Positions 44,300 to 53,044 of a stretch of DNA of 64,000 nt are shown here, one piece after another. The position numbers and the translations under genes are program-made. This stretch comes from Mesorhizobium sp. B2-3-12 (lineage in GTDB: Bacteria; Pseudomonadota; Alphaproteobacteria; Rhizobiales; Rhizobiaceae), in contig NZ_VFVR01000002.1 in NCBI RefSeq assembly GCF_006442205.1, positions 806,001 to 870,000 on the forward strand. The letters run 5' to 3'. Below the pieces are notes generated by a model. The model was not told where the DNA came from and did not search any database. It was given only the letters and a program-made list of their open reading frames with translations. The first letter of the stretch is position 1, and every line of letters starts with the position of its first letter.

Positions 44300-45069
44300 G
44301 CCGCCTCTCCCTCGAAGATCGCGTCGGTCAGTTCGCCGCGCGCCGCCGCGAAGGCCGGATCGGCCTTGATGGCGCGAATCGGCTCGCCGGAGGCATAGCG
44401 CCGGGAGAAGCCCGGCTCGAAGGTTCGCACCACGCGGCCGGGGCCGGGCGCCAGCACGACGACGCGGGTGGCGAGCACCAGCGCCTCCTCGATGCCGTGC
44501 GTGACCATCAGCACGCCGGCATGGCTTGCCGTCCACAGATCGAGCAGCGTCGTCTGCATGCGCTCGCGCGTCAGCGCGTCGAGCGCGCCGAGCGGCTCGT
44601 CGAGCAGCAGGAATTGCGGTTCGGCGGCGAGCGCCCGGGCAAGGCCGACACGCTGGCGCATGCCGCCGGACAGCTCCCAGATGCGTTTGTCGCCGGCGTC
44701 GCCGAGCTTCACGAGGTCCAGCAACCGGTCGGCGCGCCGCGCCCGTTCGGATGGCCTCACCCCGCGCAGCCTGAGCGCGAAGGCGACATTTTCGCGCGCC
44801 GTGAGCCACGGAAACAGCGCATCGTTCTGGAACACCACGGCCCGGTCCGAGCCGGGCCCGGTGATCGGCCGGCCGCCGATCGAGGCCGTGCCGCGCGCGG
44901 GGGCGACCAGGCCGGCGGCGACATTGAGCAGCGAGGTCTTGCCGCAGCCGGAGCGGCCGACAAGCACGACGAAATCGTCCCTGGCGACAGTGATCGACAC
45001 ACGCTCGACGGCGGGTGCCGGCTGGCCGTCATAGTGGATCGAAATCTTGTCGAGCACGAGATGCGGCAT
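44296..45069 (-). CDS. tauB: taurine/sulfonate ABC transporter ATP-binding protein
   Basis: A 257-aa ATPase energising the permease TauC. Walker A LVGRSGCGKTSLLNVAAGLV, signature LSGGMRQRVGLARALAAEPQ, Walker B FLLLDEPLGALDALTRE, and the switch His in MVTHGIEEA. The N-terminal LVLDKISIHYDGQPAPAVER fits the TauB/SsuB group. It overlaps tauC and follows tauA by 112 bp. Confidence 0.93.
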   Translation of the reverse strand: MPHLVLDKISIHYDGQPAPAVERVSITVARDDFVVLVGRSGCGKTSLLNVAAGLVAPARGTASIGGRPITGPGSDRAVVFQNDALFPWLTARENVAFALRLRGVRPSERARRADRLLDLVKLGDAGDKRIWELSGGMRQRVGLARALAAEPQFLLLDEPLGALDALTRERMQTTLLDLWTASHAGVLMVTHGIEEALVLATRVVVLAPGPGRVVRTFEPGFSRRYASGEPIRAIKADPAFAAARGELTDAIFEGEAA

Positions 45070-45181
45070 AGGGTCCTCGTATCTGGAGGAAGATTTGCCC
45101 GCCCCCGGAACCGCGCCTCGTCAGCGGCTCCGGGACAGGCGACACACGGCGTCAGGGAAGGTGAGCCGCGCGTTTAAGCCG

Positions 45182-46195
45182 TCAGTTCGAGGCCAGCGCC
45201 TCGGTGACGTATTTCGAAGTCACGTATTTCGAGTAGTCCGGCAGCACGGCGTCGACCTTGCCTTGCTCCTTGAGGAAGGCGGATGCGGCCGCGACCGCCT
45301 TGACCGTGCCGCCGCCGAGGAATTTGTCCGAGGCCTGCTCTTCAAGCGTCGGGAACACATAACCCTTCAGGAGCTCCGGCACTTCTTCCAGCTTGGCGCC
45401 GGTGAGCCTGGCGATCGCCGCGGCCTGCGGCGACGACACCGACCAGGCGTCGGGCTTGGCGAGATATTCGGTATAGGCAGATCCCGTCACCTTGACGAAG
45501 TCGCGCACGGCTTCCGGGTTCTTTTCAGCGAAGTCGGTGCGCACGATCCAGGCGTCGAAGGTCGGCGCGCCCCAGGCGGCGACCTGCGAGGAATCCAGCA
45601 CCATCTTGCCCGATGTCTTGATCTGGCCGAGCGCCGGATCCCAGACATAGGCGGCGTCGATATCGCCGCGCGCGAAGGCGGCGGCGATTTCCGGCGGCCT
45701 GAGGTTGAGGATTTCGACGGACTTCGGGTCGACATTCTCATGCTTGAGCGCGGCAAGCAGGCTGTAATGCGTCGTCGACACGAACGGCACGGCGACCTTC
45801 TTGCCGGCGAGGTCGGCGACCTTTTCGATGCCGGCGCCGTTGCGGGCGACGAGCGCTTCCGACGGCCCAATCAGGCCAACGACGAAGATGGTCTGGATCG
45901 GCAGTTCGCGGCTGGCGGCGGCGGCCAGCGGGCTCGAGCCGACATAGCCGATATCGATCGAGCCGGAGGCGACGGCGGCGATGACGTCGGCGCCTGAATC
46001 GAACTTGCGCCAGTCGATGCTGGCCTTGGTGGCCTTTTCATAGGCGCCGTCGGCCTGCGGCACTTTCGAGGGCTCGACCACCGTCTGGTAGCCGATGGTG
46101 ATCTTGAGGTCATCGGCCATGGCCGGGCCGAGGAGGGCGGCGCCGGCAAGGGCCGCCGAAGACAGCAGAATGATGCAGCGTGAAATGCTGGACAT
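45182..46195 (-). CDS. tauA: taurine ABC transporter substrate-binding protein
   Basis: A 337-aa periplasmic protein with signal peptide LLSSAALAGAALLGPAMA. Binding-protein features typical of TauA include ITIGYQTVVEPSKVPQADGA, WRKFDSGADVIAAVASGSID and IGYVGSSPLAAAASRELPI. It captures taurine for TauBC. The start at 46195 is chosen for the signal sequence; GAGCC lies upstream. It is the first gene of tauABC; its promoter lies in the 46196-46520 gap. In many bacteria the operon is sulfur-starvation controlled; no Cbl-like site is evident here. Confidence 0.92.
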   Translation of the reverse strand: MSSISRCIILLSSAALAGAALLGPAMADDLKITIGYQTVVEPSKVPQADGAYEKATKASIDWRKFDSGADVIAAVASGSIDIGYVGSSPLAAAASRELPIQTIFVVGLIGPSEALVARNGAGIEKVADLAGKKVAVPFVSTTHYSLLAALKHENVDPKSVEILNLRPPEIAAAFARGDIDAAYVWDPALGQIKTSGKMVLDSSQVAAWGAPTFDAWIVRTDFAEKNPEAVRDFVKVTGSAYTEYLAKPDAWSVSSPQAAAIARLTGAKLEEVPELLKGYVFPTLEEQASDKFLGGGTVKAVAAASAFLKEQGKVDAVLPDYSKYVTSKYVTEALASN

Positions 46196-46404
46196 GAAAG
46201 GCTCCTTGAAAAGAGAAAACCCGGATTGCCTGTACATAGTCAGCTAATTCTATGGTTCTTGTAGAGTTAAATCCTTCCAACAGCGCGGCGTTTGTTGGAA
46301 AAAAGCCACTGGCGGCTTGCCGCCGAGGCGGATGTGGCGGCTATGGCGCGCCCACCCTCACATCGCAGCACGGGCGTCGGGTGCGGGCGAAATCGTCGGG
46401 CTGG

Positions 46405-46452
46405 GACCGTCACTGTCCACCGAACGGTGGATGACCCGAAATTCTTTTCGTG
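46405..46452. promoter_or_regulatory. 48-bp upstream homology block with palindrome TCCACCG-AA-CGGTGGA
   Basis: The perfect palindrome TCCACCG-AA-CGGTGGA is at 46416-46431. The 48 bp around it match 38 of 48 positions of the block at 49462-49509. It lies 69 bp upstream of the Cys-rich gene. A candidate operator of the neighbouring LuxR paralogues (inference). Confidence 0.55.
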
Positions 46453-46520
46453 GTGGTCTGCGTCCACCTCCGCCCCAGATCCTATGGGCACCCATACATC
46501 TCTAGCTTTTGGAGAATACG

Positions 46521-46859
46521 ATGACAATTGAGGACGATTGCGAATGTAATACAGTTTGTCCGCAATACGATCATTGCATTTGTATTTATCACCACGACGA
46601 AGGATATTGTGACTGCACTTGCGGGCCCCTGCAGATCTTATCTGAGCGAGTCGCAAAGCGGCCGTCGCGAAGCATTATTAATATCTGCGTAAAGGGTGCC
46701 GAATTGTCGGCCGTGGCGGAGTTCCTGAGCAGATACAGCGAGGAAGAATTGTTCATCCCGGCTGCGCGCGCGAAGACGAAAATTACGCTTGAGATCAAAA
46801 AGACAACACTTGCCAACGTGATCGAGCAAGTTGGTTTGCGGATCGGACTGCCTGGTTGA
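46521..46859 (+). CDS. small Cys-rich protein with an STN-like C-terminus
   Basis: A 112-aa protein starting at ATG 46521 with GGAGAA 5 nt upstream. Cysteines at residues 7, 9, 13, 19, 21, 30, 32 and 34, plus HH at 24-25, form a dense cluster able to bind zinc or an iron-sulfur centre. Residues ~50-112 (INICVKGAELSAVAEFLSRY, TLEIKKTTLANVIEQVGLRI) have the beta-alpha-beta look of the secretin/TonB short N-terminal (STN) domain. No signal peptide is seen, and no family is recognised for the whole protein. Codon use is less GC-biased than its neighbours, hinting at transfer. It is preceded by the 46405-46452 operator-like block and converges with the LuxR gene. Confidence 0.65.
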   Translation: MTIEDDCECNTVCPQYDHCICIYHHDEGYCDCTCGPLQILSERVAKRPSRSIINICVKGAELSAVAEFLSRYSEEELFIPAARAKTKITLEIKKTTLANVIEQVGLRIGLPG

Positions 46860-46895
46860 AATGAATTCTCGCGGCAGGGCCGCCTGAGTTCTTTT

Positions 46896-48044
46896 CTACG
46901 CCAGACCAGCCAAAGGTGCCGCAAGCGACGCCGCGAGCTGAACCAACTCCGCCTGTCGTCGCACGCCGGTCTTCTCGAACAGCCGCAGGAGATGCGTCCT
47001 GACCGTGCTGCGGCCGATGTTGAGGACTTCGGACGTCTCCTCCACCGTGCGGCCGACCGCGATCTGCTCGAAGACACGTGCCTCGGCAGGCGTCAAACCG
47101 AACAGCGCCGCCACCAGCGCGGTCGGCGCGACGAAGGGCGTATCGGCACGCGCCACGAACACCGCCGCGACCACGCTGGCATCGAACGAGCCGCGCCCAG
47201 GGCGCAGCGGCAACACATGCAGTGCCCCGGCCGAGTCGTCCTGCCAGCGTACCGGAACACCCAATCCCTTGCGGGCGAGCGCGCCCTCGTCCCGTGCCGC
47301 CTGGGCCACCGCGACGGCCAACGCGCTGGATACGGCCGAAACATTGGCGACGAGAACGCCGTTGCGAATTTTCAGCAGCTCGCCCCCGGCGACAATCGCA
47401 TGTGCCGCCGGATTGGCATGCACGACCTGCAGATCGGCGGTGGTGAGAAAGATCGGTGCCGTCAGCGTGTCGAGCACGGTCTGGAAGGTTGCCCTGGCGA
47501 TCGCCGCCATGTCCAGCAGCCGGTTGATCGTCGCGGCGCGCTGGAGATGCGGGATCAGCAGCTGGGCGGCCTCGATCTGCAGATCGTTGATGGGAGCGGC
47601 ACCGACATGGCGGCTGAAGGCCAGCGAGCCGAGACCACGCCCATCCCGCGCGAGCGGCAGTGCCAGGGAATCGATCATGCCTTGCGGTTTGCCGCACTCC
47701 ACAAAATAGCGGTTCGTCGTGGTGTCGAGGTCGGGATTGAGCTGGCTCAACACCGCCGGCCGATCCATCGGCAGCGAGCCCACCACCGCCATGCCACCCC
47801 ACAGCTCGAGGACTTCAGCGCCGTAGCTGTTCATCTGATCGACATAGGGCTGCGGAATGTTGCTGGTCACGTTGACCAGCACCTCGCCCGACGGCAACGC
47901 TTGCAGGCGGATGGCGGCGGTCGCGAAGCCAAGCGCGATGCGCATCTCCTCGATTGCGACGGACCAGCGCGGGGGATCGATCGCGGCGTCGTAGATCAGC
48001 CCGATCAGTTCGGACAGCCGCTCCATGGAGAGAGGAGACCGCAT
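46896..48044 (-). CDS. LuxR-type regulator with PAS-like sensor, paralogue 1
   Basis: A 382-aa protein: N-terminal segment RLSELIGLIYDAAIDPPRWS, a central GAF/PAS-like region (about 180-240) with TLTAPIFLTTADLQVVHANP and a C-terminal LuxR HTH (about 320-375) with GLTPAEARVFEQIAVGRTVE, then RSTVRTHLLRLFEKTGVRRQ. There is no autoinducer-binding signature, so it is not a classic LuxR receptor. The start at 48044 has AGGTGG upstream. It is tandem to paralogue 2, sharing an almost identical 3' 458 bp. Likely partners are the adjacent adhesin and Cys-rich genes. Confidence 0.88.
   Translation of the reverse strand: MRSPLSMERLSELIGLIYDAAIDPPRWSVAIEEMRIALGFATAAIRLQALPSGEVLVNVTSNIPQPYVDQMNSYGAEVLELWGGMAVVGSLPMDRPAVLSQLNPDLDTTTNRYFVECGKPQGMIDSLALPLARDGRGLGSLAFSRHVGAAPINDLQIEAAQLLIPHLQRAATINRLLDMAAIARATFQTVLDTLTAPIFLTTADLQVVHANPAAHAIVAGGELLKIRNGVLVANVSAVSSALAVAVAQAARDEGALARKGLGVPVRWQDDSAGALHVLPLRPGRGSFDASVVAAVFVARADTPFVAPTALVAALFGLTPAEARVFEQIAVGRTVEETSEVLNIGRSTVRTHLLRLFEKTGVRRQAELVQLAASLAAPLAGLA
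46909..47366. repeat. 458-bp near-identical tract, copy 1 (in LuxR paralogue 1)
   Basis: Matches 48201-48658 with 4 differences and no gaps; all four are silent. It encodes the C-terminal ~150 residues of both proteins. Beyond the tract the two genes diverge clearly, as expected for recent gene conversion. Confidence 0.9.
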
Positions 48045-48184
48045 CACCACCTGCTTCTGCTGCAAAGCAACAATTCTTGCTGCATGGCAAAATGAACGCA
48101 TGATCCGAAGCGGGCAAGCCCAAACTGGAGCACTCCCGCGCGGCGCGAAAGCGGAAGCGCCCATGACGGGTCCGCCGGTGGCTT

Positions 48185-49345
48185 CTATCCAGTGCTGGCG
48201 GCCAAAGGTGCCGCAAGCGACGCTGCGAGCTGAACCAACTCCGCCTGTCGTCGCACGCCGGTCTTCTCGAACAGCCGCAGGAGATGCGTCCTGACCGTGC
48301 TGCGGCCGATGTTGAGGACTTCGGACGTCTCCTCCACCGTGCGGCCGACCGCGATCTGCTCGAAGACACGTGCCTCGGCAGGCGTCAAACCGAACAGCGC
48401 CGCCACCAGCGCGGTCGGCGCGACGAAGGGCGTATCGGCGCGCGCCACGAACACCGCCGCGACCACGCTGGCATCGAACGAGCCGCGCCCAGGGCGCAGC
48501 GGCAACACATGCAGTGCCCCGGCCGAGTCGTCCTGCCAGCGTACCGGAACACCCAATCCCTTGCGGGCGAGCGCGCCCTCGTCCCGTGCCGCCTGGGCCA
48601 CGGCGACGGCCAACGCGCTGGATACGGCTGAAACATTGGCGACGAGAACGCCGTTGCGGACGCTCAGCAGGCCGCCCGTGGCGACAAGCTCGAGCGCCGC
48701 CGGGTTGGCATGCACGACATGGAGGTCGGCGCTGGTGAGAAAGATCGGCGCCGTCAGCGTATCGAGCACCGCCTCGAAGGTCGACCGGGCGATCGCCGCC
48801 ATGTCCAGCAGCCGGTTGACGGTCGCCGCGCGCTGAAGATGGGGGATCAAGAATCGGGCGGCCTCGATCTCACGCTCGCCGATCGGCCCCGCGCTTTCGT
48901 GGCGGCCAAACGCCAGCGAGCCCAGACCGCGCTCGTCGAATGCGAGCCCGAGCGCCATGACGTCGACGAGACCCTGCGGTTTGGCCCACTCCAGGGAGTA
49001 GCGGTTTGTCGTGACGTCGAAGCGCACCGCGTCCGGATTGACGCGGCTCAATACCGCCGGCTGATCCATCGGCAGAGCGCGCAACGCCGCCAGCCCACCC
49101 CATTGGTCGAGAACCTCCCCGCCATAGCCGGCCATCCGGTCGAGATAGTGCTGAGGAATGTTGCTGGTCACATTGATCAGCACCTCGCCCGACGGCAAGG
49201 CCTGCAGGGTGAAGGTGGCGTTGTCGAATTCGAGCGCCTTGCGGATTTCGTCGATCGCGACAGGCCAAAGCGAGGGATCGATCGCGGCGTCGTAGATCAT
49301 CCCGATCAGCTCGGACAGCCGACCCAACGAGAGAGAAGAAGGCAT
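48185..49345 (-). CDS. LuxR-type regulator with PAS-like sensor, paralogue 2
   Basis: A 386-aa protein built like paralogue 1: RLSELIGMIYDAAIDPSLWP at the N-terminus, PAS-like TLTAPIFLTSADLHVVHANP and the same LuxR HTH. The first ~230 residues differ from paralogue 1 at many positions while the last 150 are the same. The start at 49345 follows GGATAGGG. It is divergent from the autotransporter adhesin gene with a 375-bp gap carrying an operator-like palindrome, so it is the best candidate for the adhesin's regulator. Confidence 0.88.
   Translation of the reverse strand: MPSSLSLGRLSELIGMIYDAAIDPSLWPVAIDEIRKALEFDNATFTLQALPSGEVLINVTSNIPQHYLDRMAGYGGEVLDQWGGLAALRALPMDQPAVLSRVNPDAVRFDVTTNRYSLEWAKPQGLVDVMALGLAFDERGLGSLAFGRHESAGPIGEREIEAARFLIPHLQRAATVNRLLDMAAIARSTFEAVLDTLTAPIFLTSADLHVVHANPAALELVATGGLLSVRNGVLVANVSAVSSALAVAVAQAARDEGALARKGLGVPVRWQDDSAGALHVLPLRPGRGSFDASVVAAVFVARADTPFVAPTALVAALFGLTPAEARVFEQIAVGRTVEETSEVLNIGRSTVRTHLLRLFEKTGVRRQAELVQLAASLAAPLAASTG
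48201..48658. repeat. 458-bp near-identical tract, copy 2 (in LuxR paralogue 2)
   Basis: The partner of 46909-47366, offset by exactly 1292 bp. Direct orientation, so recombination between copies would delete one regulator hybrid. Confidence 0.9.
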
Positions 49346-49461
49346 CTCACCCTATCCTTGCTGTACCGCAGCAAAATTAAAACATGATCCGGATCGGGCA
49401 AGCCCTTTGATCATCTCCGACGGAGATGGTCATCCGGCCTCGGGCGCTACCATCGAACTCC

Positions 49462-49509
49462 GGCCGTCGCTATCCACCGAATGGTGGAAGACGCGGCATT
49501 CTCTTTGTG
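49462..49509. promoter_or_regulatory. 48-bp upstream homology block with palindrome TCCACC-GAAT-GGTGGA
   Basis: The palindrome is at 49473-49488. The block is 79% identical to 46405-46452 (38/48). It lies between LuxR paralogue 2 and the divergent adhesin gene, 212 bp before the adhesin start. The rest of the 49346-49720 gap has no gene that I support. Confidence 0.55.
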
Positions 49510-49720
49510 TTCGGTTGCCCCCGTCGGGTGCTGCGGTCCTGCGCGGAGTTCGAGGGCGTCGGTGTTTGCAAGGCGAGTGCTGTTCGGGGACGGCAGCACA
49601 GCCGCCAAGTGCGCAACTGCTTGATTGTCAGCCCAGCCATGGCCGGAGCACCTCCCGCCCGGCTCGGCCAGCGTGCGGGACCGACAGCCGCCGGCAGGGG
49701 ACTCGGTCGATTAATTGGCA

Positions 49721-51106
49721 ATGAAGCGAGGGGCTTTGAGCGTGATCGCAGAAAAGATTGGACGCGTGAGCGTATCGGAAGACGTCGCTGCCGAGACAAA
49801 AAGCGAAGCAGCCACGACAAGGCGCCAAAGTCGAAAAGGCAATGGACTAGTGTCGGCCGCGACGGCGGTTTTCGGGCGCGTGGCATCCTCCCAAGTGCCC
49901 GCCCTCGGGACAGCAGTGATGGTGGCGATCGCGGCCACCGGCTTTGTCGCCTTCACGCCGGGCGCAGCACGCGCCGGAGTCATCTGCTCGGATTTCAATG
50001 GCGTGGACGGTGGAGCGGCCTATGCGGGAGGCTCGACCCGCTCCACCGCATGCGGATACTTCGCCAACAGCAATGGCGATTTCTCGACGGCCATCGGCCA
50101 GGGTGCGGGTGCCATTGCCGACAACAGCGTGGCGCTCGGCAACCTCGCTAACGCGGGCGGTTACTATGACCCCAATGGCAGCCCCACTATCAACTATGAG
50201 AATTCCAACACGACAGCCATCGGCGCCGGGGCTCAGGCCGGGGCCCGAGGGGCGGGCGGGTCAAATGCCACCGCTATTGGCGCTTCGGCTAAAGCGAACG
50301 CTTTGAACTCCACCGCGCTGGGCGCGGGTGCGACCGCCCTCCAAGACAACTCCATCGCGATCGGAGCGGGCGTTACGGCGACGCGCAAAAATCAGGTCAT
50401 GCTTGGCACGGCCAGCAACACCTACACGCTGGCCGGGATCACTTCGCAGGCAAGCACGGACGCGCAGTCCGGCCCGACCTATCTGGTGACGACGGACGCC
50501 GGCGGCAATCTGGCGGCGTCGACATTCGATGTGGCCACGCTTACAAATCTGCCTGCACAGGTCGCCCAGAACGGCATCGCCATCGCCGATCTGAACAGCA
50601 CGGTGAGCAGCCACACGACGCAGATCAACGCCAACACCACCGAGCTCGCCGACCACGAAACGCGCATCACCAACAATACCTCACAGATCAGCTCCAACAC
50701 CCAAGAACTCGCCAATCATGAGACGCGTATCACCAACAACACCAACGAGATCGCGGATCTCGATACCAGGGTGACGACCAACACCGCCAACATTACCCAG
50801 CTCGACGGCCGGGTCGGCGATCTCGAGGCGGGCTTCCGCGACCTTGGCGATCAGATCAGCGAAAACCGCACCGAGGCCCGTGCCGGCACCGCGCTGGCTC
50901 TGGCCACGGCCGGGCTGCGCTATGACGACAGGCCGGGAAAATTGTCGCTGGCCGGCGGCTTCGGCAACTTCAAGGGCCAGTCGGGCCTGGCGCTCGGTCT
51001 CGGTTATAATCCCAGTCTGGATTTCCGGCTCAACGCCGCCATGTCGGCGACCACCAATCACGGCGATGTCGGCGTCAGCCTCGGGGCTTCGTGGACGCTG
51101 AACTGA
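49721..51106 (+). CDS. trimeric autotransporter adhesin (YadA-like)
   Basis: A 461-aa surface protein. Order: a long charged leader, an export-signal hydrophobic segment (GTAVMVAIAATGFVAFTPGA, about 65-85), YadA head repeats (NSVALGN, STALGAGATALQDNSIAIGA) with characteristic S/T-x-A-x-G units at 120-215, a coiled stalk of repeats HETRITNNT...I.SNT (290-365), and a C-terminal YadA anchor (about 385-461, ending GVSLGASWTLN). The protein would trimerise, form an outer-membrane barrel and display an adhesive head. The start may be ATG 49721 or GTG 49742 (GCGAGGGG upstream). It is compact compared with plant-pathogen or Bartonella adhesins. The next gene follows by 94 bp. Confidence 0.85.
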   Translation: MKRGALSVIAEKIGRVSVSEDVAAETKSEAATTRRQSRKGNGLVSAATAVFGRVASSQVPALGTAVMVAIAATGFVAFTPGAARAGVICSDFNGVDGGAAYAGGSTRSTACGYFANSNGDFSTAIGQGAGAIADNSVALGNLANAGGYYDPNGSPTINYENSNTTAIGAGAQAGARGAGGSNATAIGASAKANALNSTALGAGATALQDNSIAIGAGVTATRKNQVMLGTASNTYTLAGITSQASTDAQSGPTYLVTTDAGGNLAASTFDVATLTNLPAQVAQNGIAIADLNSTVSSHTTQINANTTELADHETRITNNTSQISSNTQELANHETRITNNTNEIADLDTRVTTNTANITQLDGRVGDLEAGFRDLGDQISENRTEARAGTALALATAGLRYDDRPGKLSLAGGFGNFKGQSGLALGLGYNPSLDFRLNAAMSATTNHGDVGVSLGASWTLN

Positions 51107-51200
51107 TCACGAGTGCGAGGGGGCCGCTGGCGGCCGCGTTCCCACAGACGCGGTCGCCAGTATCGCCCGCCGCCGGCTCGATTGCGACCGCGGAGGTCAA

Positions 51201-51824
51201 ATGAAGCGCCTACACTGTTCGGCGACAGGGCGGACCCGGGCCACCCTGGCAGCCTTGCTGGCGGCCGGCTTGATGGCGGCATCCCCTGGCGTTGCGTGGG
51301 CGCAGACGAAAAAGACCGAGAAGGGCGACAAGGTCCGTGTGGCCCATGCCGCCGGGATCGATCGCAACGGCGTGCTGATCCTGATCCGCGGCACGCTTCT
51401 GGCGCTCGACCAGGCCAACAAGACCGGCAACTACACGGTACTGCGCGATCTCGGCTCGCCGAACTTCCAGGCCAACAGCGCGGCAGGGCTCGGCGACATC
51501 TTTTCCAACCAGCGCAAGCAGGCGCTGGATTTCGGCGCGGTGGCGGTGCTGGAGCCGCAACTGACCCTGCTGCCGCAGATCGAACCGAACGGCATGCTGC
51601 ACATGGCGGGCTTCTTTCCGTCCGTGCCGATGCAGGTCAATTTCGAGCTTTTGTTCGAACCGGCGAACCGTCAGTGGAAAATCTACGGCGTGTCGGTGAA
51701 CCTCACCTCCGGGTCGCCGCAGGCGCCTGACACGCCAGTCGCCGAGCAACAGAAACCCGACGATGCCGGGCCGCCGGACGCCCCCTCTATGGCGGTGTCG
51801 CCGAAGACGAAAACAAAGCCGTAG
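51201..51824 (+). CDS. exported hypothetical protein downstream of the adhesin
   Basis: A 207-aa protein with signal peptide TLAALLAAGLMAASPGVAWA. The mature part is a globular domain (GTLLALDQANKTGNYTVLRD, PNFQANSAAGLGDIFSNQRK and MLHMAGFFPSVPMQVNFELL) ending in a Pro/Lys-rich tail. I recognise no named family, although LALDQANKTGNYTVLRDLGS resembles periplasmic proteins seen in other rhizobia. It lies 94 bp after the adhesin gene, so it may be cotranscribed and assist adhesin assembly, by analogy with lipoproteins such as SadB that accompany some trimeric autotransporters (inference). Confidence 0.65.
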   Translation: MKRLHCSATGRTRATLAALLAAGLMAASPGVAWAQTKKTEKGDKVRVAHAAGIDRNGVLILIRGTLLALDQANKTGNYTVLRDLGSPNFQANSAAGLGDIFSNQRKQALDFGAVAVLEPQLTLLPQIEPNGMLHMAGFFPSVPMQVNFELLFEPANRQWKIYGVSVNLTSGSPQAPDTPVAEQQKPDDAGPPDAPSMAVSPKTKTKP

Positions 51825-51898
51825 CCGCGCGTTCGCGCTGTTCATCGTTTCAAGGAAACACCGACAGCTCGATCCTGCCCGTTTCGACCTGCAAAACC

Positions 51899-52531
51899 TC
51901 AAACGCGCAGGGCGCGTGCGAACAGCGACAGCGCAAAGATCAGCAGGCCCGAGCTGAACACGAGATTGACATAGCGCAGCCCACGCCCGTTCAGCCGCTT
52001 GCGCAGATGGTTGGTGGCCAGTGTCAGCGTTGTCCACCAGGCCGCCGAGCCGAGCAGCACGCCGGCCGAAACAAGCGCCAGGGTTTTCCAGGATGGTACG
52101 CCGGCCCCCAGGATTCCCGGCGTAAGCGTGAGAAAGCCGACCAGCGTCATCGGATTGCCCAGGGTCCAGACCAGCCCCGTCAGATAGGCTCGGCCCGACG
52201 GCATGCGCCGCTGCAACGCCGTGTCGAGCGACGGCGTCAGCCGTGCCGCCGTCAGCGACATATAGAGCAGAAACATGCCGGCGCAGAGCTGCAGCAACAT
52301 GTGCCAGCCCACCAGAACCTGCGCCACCGCCCCGAGCCCGGCGGCGGCAATGGAGGCATAGACCGAGTGCGTGGTCGCCGCCCCGTAGCCGGTCGCCAGA
52401 CCCGGCCCGATGCCGCCCGTGATCGTGCGCTGCACGCACAAAAGGCCGGTGGGGCCGATGGGGGCCGCGACCGCAAAACCCAGCAAGGCGCCTCGCATCG
52501 CACTGAGGAAAAGTTCCGATGTACCCGACAT
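51899..52531 (-). CDS. LysE/RhtB-family amino-acid exporter
   Basis: A 210-aa membrane protein with six hydrophobic helices. The family N-terminus GFAVAAPIGPTGLLCVQRTI is clear and the GGIGPGLATGYGAATTHSVY block follows. Members export basic or neutral amino acids or related small molecules. The start at 52531 is chosen because it begins the first helix; the longer frame adds an Arg-rich tail. It converges with the adhesin partner gene. Not clearly linked to its neighbours. Confidence 0.9.
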   Translation of the reverse strand: MSGTSELFLSAMRGALLGFAVAAPIGPTGLLCVQRTITGGIGPGLATGYGAATTHSVYASIAAAGLGAVAQVLVGWHMLLQLCAGMFLLYMSLTAARLTPSLDTALQRRMPSGRAYLTGLVWTLGNPMTLVGFLTLTPGILGAGVPSWKTLALVSAGVLLGSAAWWTTLTLATNHLRKRLNGRGLRYVNLVFSSGLLIFALSLFARALRV

Positions 52532-53044
52532 GTTGACAGATCTTCCTTGGACCGCACGTCGTCGGGGTTTCGGCCAGCAAGACCTCGGCCGTATACCAAC
52601 CGTGGCTGCAAGGGCCGCCCCGCTTTCGTGAGTTGCTTCGAACATTGTTTCGGAAGGTCGACCGTCGGCGGGGCTGACAAGCGGTCGTCTTGACGTTCTC
52701 TCCAAATATTAGAAGGGTCTAACTCAAGTGCGTTCGTGTATAGACGTCGTCCTATCCCCTGAGCCGACGCGCCAACTGGCGGTGGAGAAAATCTAGAACT
52801 CTCCTGATGCGCGTCGCACGGCTCCGAATTCAGTCTATCCTTGGGCCGGCGCAGCCAATCACAAAAGACGCGGCGCGGCGTCCACCATTTGGATTAGGCT
52901 TGACTCCCAGCTTTCATTTTTTTCTAATCGCTTTCAGTTGGCTTTCGGTGCGCCCCCCACCTCCCTGTCGACTCCAGACATGTGAAATCGCGAAATCGAC
53001 CGAGGATTGATGCCGTTGAAGCGATATCAGGGCAGCACGACGCC
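52532..53044. other. 513-bp gap, no gene recognised
   Basis: Divergent promoters for the LysE-type gene and LuxR paralogue 3 must lie here. Several short frames show no Shine-Dalgarno or similarity. An AT-rich stretch occurs at about 52910-52940. No cassette is present. Confidence 0.5.
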
